Positions 61,687-64,000 of a stretch of DNA of 64,000 nucleotides are shown here, one piece after another; position 1 is the stretch's first letter; each line of letters begins with the position of its first letter. This DNA comes from M3 sp045133615. Lineage in GTDB: Bacteria; Bacteroidota; Bacteroidia; Bacteroidales; Muribaculaceae. Location: the NCBI GenBank assembly GCA_045133615.1, contig JBGUUQ010000087.1:1-64000 (forward strand). Reading direction: 5' to 3'. Position numbers and translations under genes: made by a program. The notes beneath the pieces are model-generated. The model saw nothing but the letters and a program-made list of their open reading frames with translations. It was not told the DNA's origin and searched no databases.

Positions 61687-64000
61687 ATGAAGAAATTAAT
61701 GTCGGTGCTTGTCGCTATCGTGGTTGCGACAGGCTTATCAGTAGTATGTGCGGAAGGAAATGCGTCCGTGCACAAGCATAATCATAATCATGGCAATCAG
61801 GCAAATGCCATCTATGGTCATATCGTAGAACAGGGTTCTGACGAGGGAGTGGCTTACGCATCTGTCTTGGTAGTAGAGACGGGTCAGGGTACGATGACCA
61901 ATGAGAGCGGGGAATTTGAATTGACCGGGCTACATGCCGGTGACTATACGCTCCGCACTCAATTGGTGGGCTATAAGACGGCGGAAACACGTGTCACAGT
62001 GCGCCGACATGAGGCTGCACACACGACAATAGCAATGGCGATAAACAGCATAGTGACCGATGAGGTGGTGGTGTCGGCAAGCCGCAATGCGGTGCGCAGA
62101 TGCGAGGCACCGGTGGTGGTGAATGTGTTGAATCAAAAGCTGTTTGAGACGACAAATTCAACCGACCTTGCCCAGTCGCTCAATTTTCAGTCGGGTCTTC
62201 GCGTGGAGAACAATTGCCAAAACTGTGCGTTTCCTCAGGTGCGCATCAACGGACTTGAGGGACCGTATTCGCAGATACTTATCAATAGTCGTCCGATAGT
62301 CAGTGCGCTGTCGGGGGTGTATGGTCTGGAGCAGATTCCGGTGAACATGATTGACCGCATAGAGGTGGTGCGCGGCGGCGGCTCGGCACTATTCGGTGCA
62401 AATGCCGTGGGTGGCACAATCAATATCATCACGAAGGACCCGGTGGAAAATTCGTTCAGCGTGTCGACGACGATTTCGAATATGAATGGCGACGCGTGGG
62501 AGGAGGTGATGAATGCGAATGCATCGTTTGTGTCGGAGAGCAATGACTACGGACTTGCCGTGTATGAGACTTACCGCAAGCGCAATCCTTACGATGCTAA
62601 CGGCGATGACTTTTCGGAGGTGGGAAAACTCGACCTTAATTCGTTCGGCATATCGGGATATTACCGTACGTCGCAGTTCGGTCGCCTTAATCTCGAATAT
62701 CATACGACGAATGAGTTTCGTCGCGGAGGCAACAAGTTTGACCTCGAACCGTTTCAAACCGACATCACGGAACAGACGAAGCATATAATCAACAGCGGAG
62801 GGGTGAACTACACCAATGCCTGGGATGCATACAAGCACCGCATGTCGCTCTACGCATCGGTGCAAGACATAGACCGCAACAGCTACTATGGCGCACAACA
62901 GAATCCGGATGCCTACGGCAAGACCGACGACATCACGTGGGTGGCGGGAGGAATGTACACGGGTGAGTATTCAAACGTGATATTCGCTCCGGCAACTTTC
63001 ACAGCAGGTATCGAGTATCAAAACAATTCGATGCATGATGTGATGATAGGCTATAACCGCGACATGGAACAGGATGTGAGAATTTTCGGCGGATTTATAC
63101 AGAATGAGTGGAAGATGCGCCATTTTATACTTCTTGCCGGATTGCGTGTTGACAATCATAATCTTATAGATAATCCGATATTTTCGCCTCGCATGAATCT
63201 TTTATACCGTCGGAATGACAATTTCCAAGCACGCGCGACATGGTCGACAGGGTTCCGCGCTCCGCAAGCATACGATGAGGATTTGCATATCACGGCTGTA
63301 GGCGGCGAGGGCACGCTGATTTATTTGGCGGATGGTCTTGACCCGGAGCGTTCAAACAGTTTCAGCGGGTCGGTGGACTGGACGACTTCGTTCGGACATT
63401 GGCAAGCCAATATATTGTTGGAGGGATTCTATACGTCGCTGAGCGATGTGTTTGTGCTTGAGGATATGGGACATGACGAGCAGGGAAATGCGCTCAAGGA
63501 GCGTCGCAACGGCAGCGGTGCGCATGTGTATGGGGCGAACATAGATGCCCGCATAGCTCACGGCAACGATGTGTCGCTTCAGGTGGGATTTACGGCTCAA
63601 CGCAGCCGCTACAAGCAGGCGGAACGATGGAGCGACGATGAATCGGTGGCAGCAACCAAGAATATGCCTCGCAATCCTAATCTGTATGGGTATTTCACTT
63701 TGTCGGGCACCGTAAGACGCAATTTCGGTTGGGCGCTGTCGGGTGTGTACACGGGACGAATGTATGTGCCTCACTATGCTCCTGATTTTTCCGAGATTCC
63801 CGATGACTATGAGCATAGCTATATCACTTGCGATGAGATGGTTCACACTCCCGACTTTTTCGATTTCAATGCGAAGATGAGCTATACGATTGCTCTGCGC
63901 GACCATCTGAAATTGGAGATTAATGCCGGGGTAAAGAATATTTTCAATGCGTTTCAAAGTGACCTTGATTCGGGCGGATATCGCGATTCGGGATATTTCT
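61687..64000 (+). CDS. TonB-dependent outer membrane receptor (runs off the window)
   Basis: At least 771 residues. A signal peptide (to about 22) precedes a His-rich segment (HKHNHNHGNQ), a carboxypeptidase-regulatory-like beta domain (about 40-115), a possible TonB box (DEVVVSAS, 125-132), the plug with CQNC at 177-180 in the QVRINGLEGPYSQILINSRP region, and the start of the 22-strand barrel. It should import a metal, metal chelate or siderophore with energy from TonB/ExbBD. The CxxC in the plug and the His-rich N-terminus suggest a metal, perhaps zinc. The 3' end is beyond 64000. Confidence 0.85.
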   Translation, partial: MKKLMSVLVAIVVATGLSVVCAEGNASVHKHNHNHGNQANAIYGHIVEQGSDEGVAYASVLVVETGQGTMTNESGEFELTGLHAGDYTLRTQLVGYKTAETRVTVRRHEAAHTTIAMAINSIVTDEVVVSASRNAVRRCEAPVVVNVLNQKLFETTNSTDLAQSLNFQSGLRVENNCQNCAFPQVRINGLEGPYSQILINSRPIVSALSGVYGLEQIPVNMIDRIEVVRGGGSALFGANAVGGTINIITKDPVENSFSVSTTISNMNGDAWEEVMNANASFVSESNDYGLAVYETYRKRNPYDANGDDFSEVGKLDLNSFGISGYYRTSQFGRLNLEYHTTNEFRRGGNKFDLEPFQTDITEQTKHIINSGGVNYTNAWDAYKHRMSLYASVQDIDRNSYYGAQQNPDAYGKTDDITWVAGGMYTGEYSNVIFAPATFTAGIEYQNNSMHDVMIGYNRDMEQDVRIFGGFIQNEWKMRHFILLAGLRVDNHNLIDNPIFSPRMNLLYRRNDNFQARATWSTGFRAPQAYDEDLHITAVGGEGTLIYLADGLDPERSNSFSGSVDWTTSFGHWQANILLEGFYTSLSDVFVLEDMGHDEQGNALKERRNGSGAHVYGANIDARIAHGNDVSLQVGFTAQRSRYKQAERWSDDESVAATKNMPRNPNLYGYFTLSGTVRRNFGWALSGVYTGRMYVPHYAPDFSEIPDDYEHSYITCDEMVHTPDFFDFNAKMSYTIALRDHLKLEINAGVKNIFNAFQSDLDSGGYRDSGYF

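Overview
The window reads as chromosomal DNA from a Bacteroidota bacterium of the order Bacteroidales, probably Muribaculaceae or a close relative. The phylum-level signs are many promoters with a TAnnTTTG -7 box about 20 bp after a TTTG box, few purine-rich ribosome binding sites, two secreted proteins with C-terminal type IX secretion (T9SS) sorting domains, DUF4369 and DUF4254 proteins, a DUF2723 (GT117) glycosyltransferase and TonB-dependent transport. The family assignment is inference; no rRNA or other marker sits in the window.

Left part (0-24.6 kb) is mostly housekeeping. A yifB/comM gene is cut off at the left edge by unrelated DNA. It is followed by a lipoprotein, a GNAT acetyltransferase, outer-membrane phospholipase A, queG, a polysaccharide deacetylase, a GT117 enzyme, a TonB/ExbD/ExbB energy-transduction operon with two small membrane proteins, pdxJ, a CBS-like gene with nadK, a YgjP-type protease, deoC, mazG-like, dtd, uvrC, apt, mnmG, ybeY, an SpmA/SpmB-like membrane protein, an AlkD-like protein and metY. 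A perfect parS sequence lies between mnmG and apt. Base composition of the + strand changes from C-rich to G-rich near 24 kb whichever strand is coding, and gene orientation bias changes there too. A replication origin near 22.3-24.7 kb is a reasonable hypothesis.

Middle part (24.6-49.4 kb) is envelope and glycan work plus accessory DNA: a GT2 glycosyltransferase and MATE exporter, a 1585-residue T9SS cargo protein, UDP-galactopyranose mutase, a Na/Pi transporter, an orphan response regulator, rnhB, an ORF6N protein, a DUF4254-GT9-ruvB-flippase-GT4 run, a secreted alpha-amylase with starch-binding modules, a radical SAM protein, a peptidase S66, and a three-gene DUF3990 cassette that resembles a toxin-antitoxin locus. 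Gene-poor gaps at 26.8, 31.9-32.9, 34.1 and 44.0 kb carry a composite family of short palindromes, always in the same orientation. Some of these palindromes form the last codons and stop of the neighbouring gene. One gap also holds a RhuM-family gene fragment.

Right part (49.4-64 kb) holds argS, a BI-1 family protein, two paralogous acyltransferases (one with a G9 tract in its coding start), two tandem tRNA-Asn genes, an S41 protease with mfd, an AAA ATPase whose upstream region carries four 19-bp direct repeats at an exact 32-bp period, and a His-rich small protein followed by a TonB-dependent receptor that runs off the right edge.

The best candidates for an undescribed system are the ATPase with its 32-bp repeat array, the same-orientation palindrome family, and the DUF3791/DUF3990 cassette. 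All family names come from reading the sequence; no database search was run.
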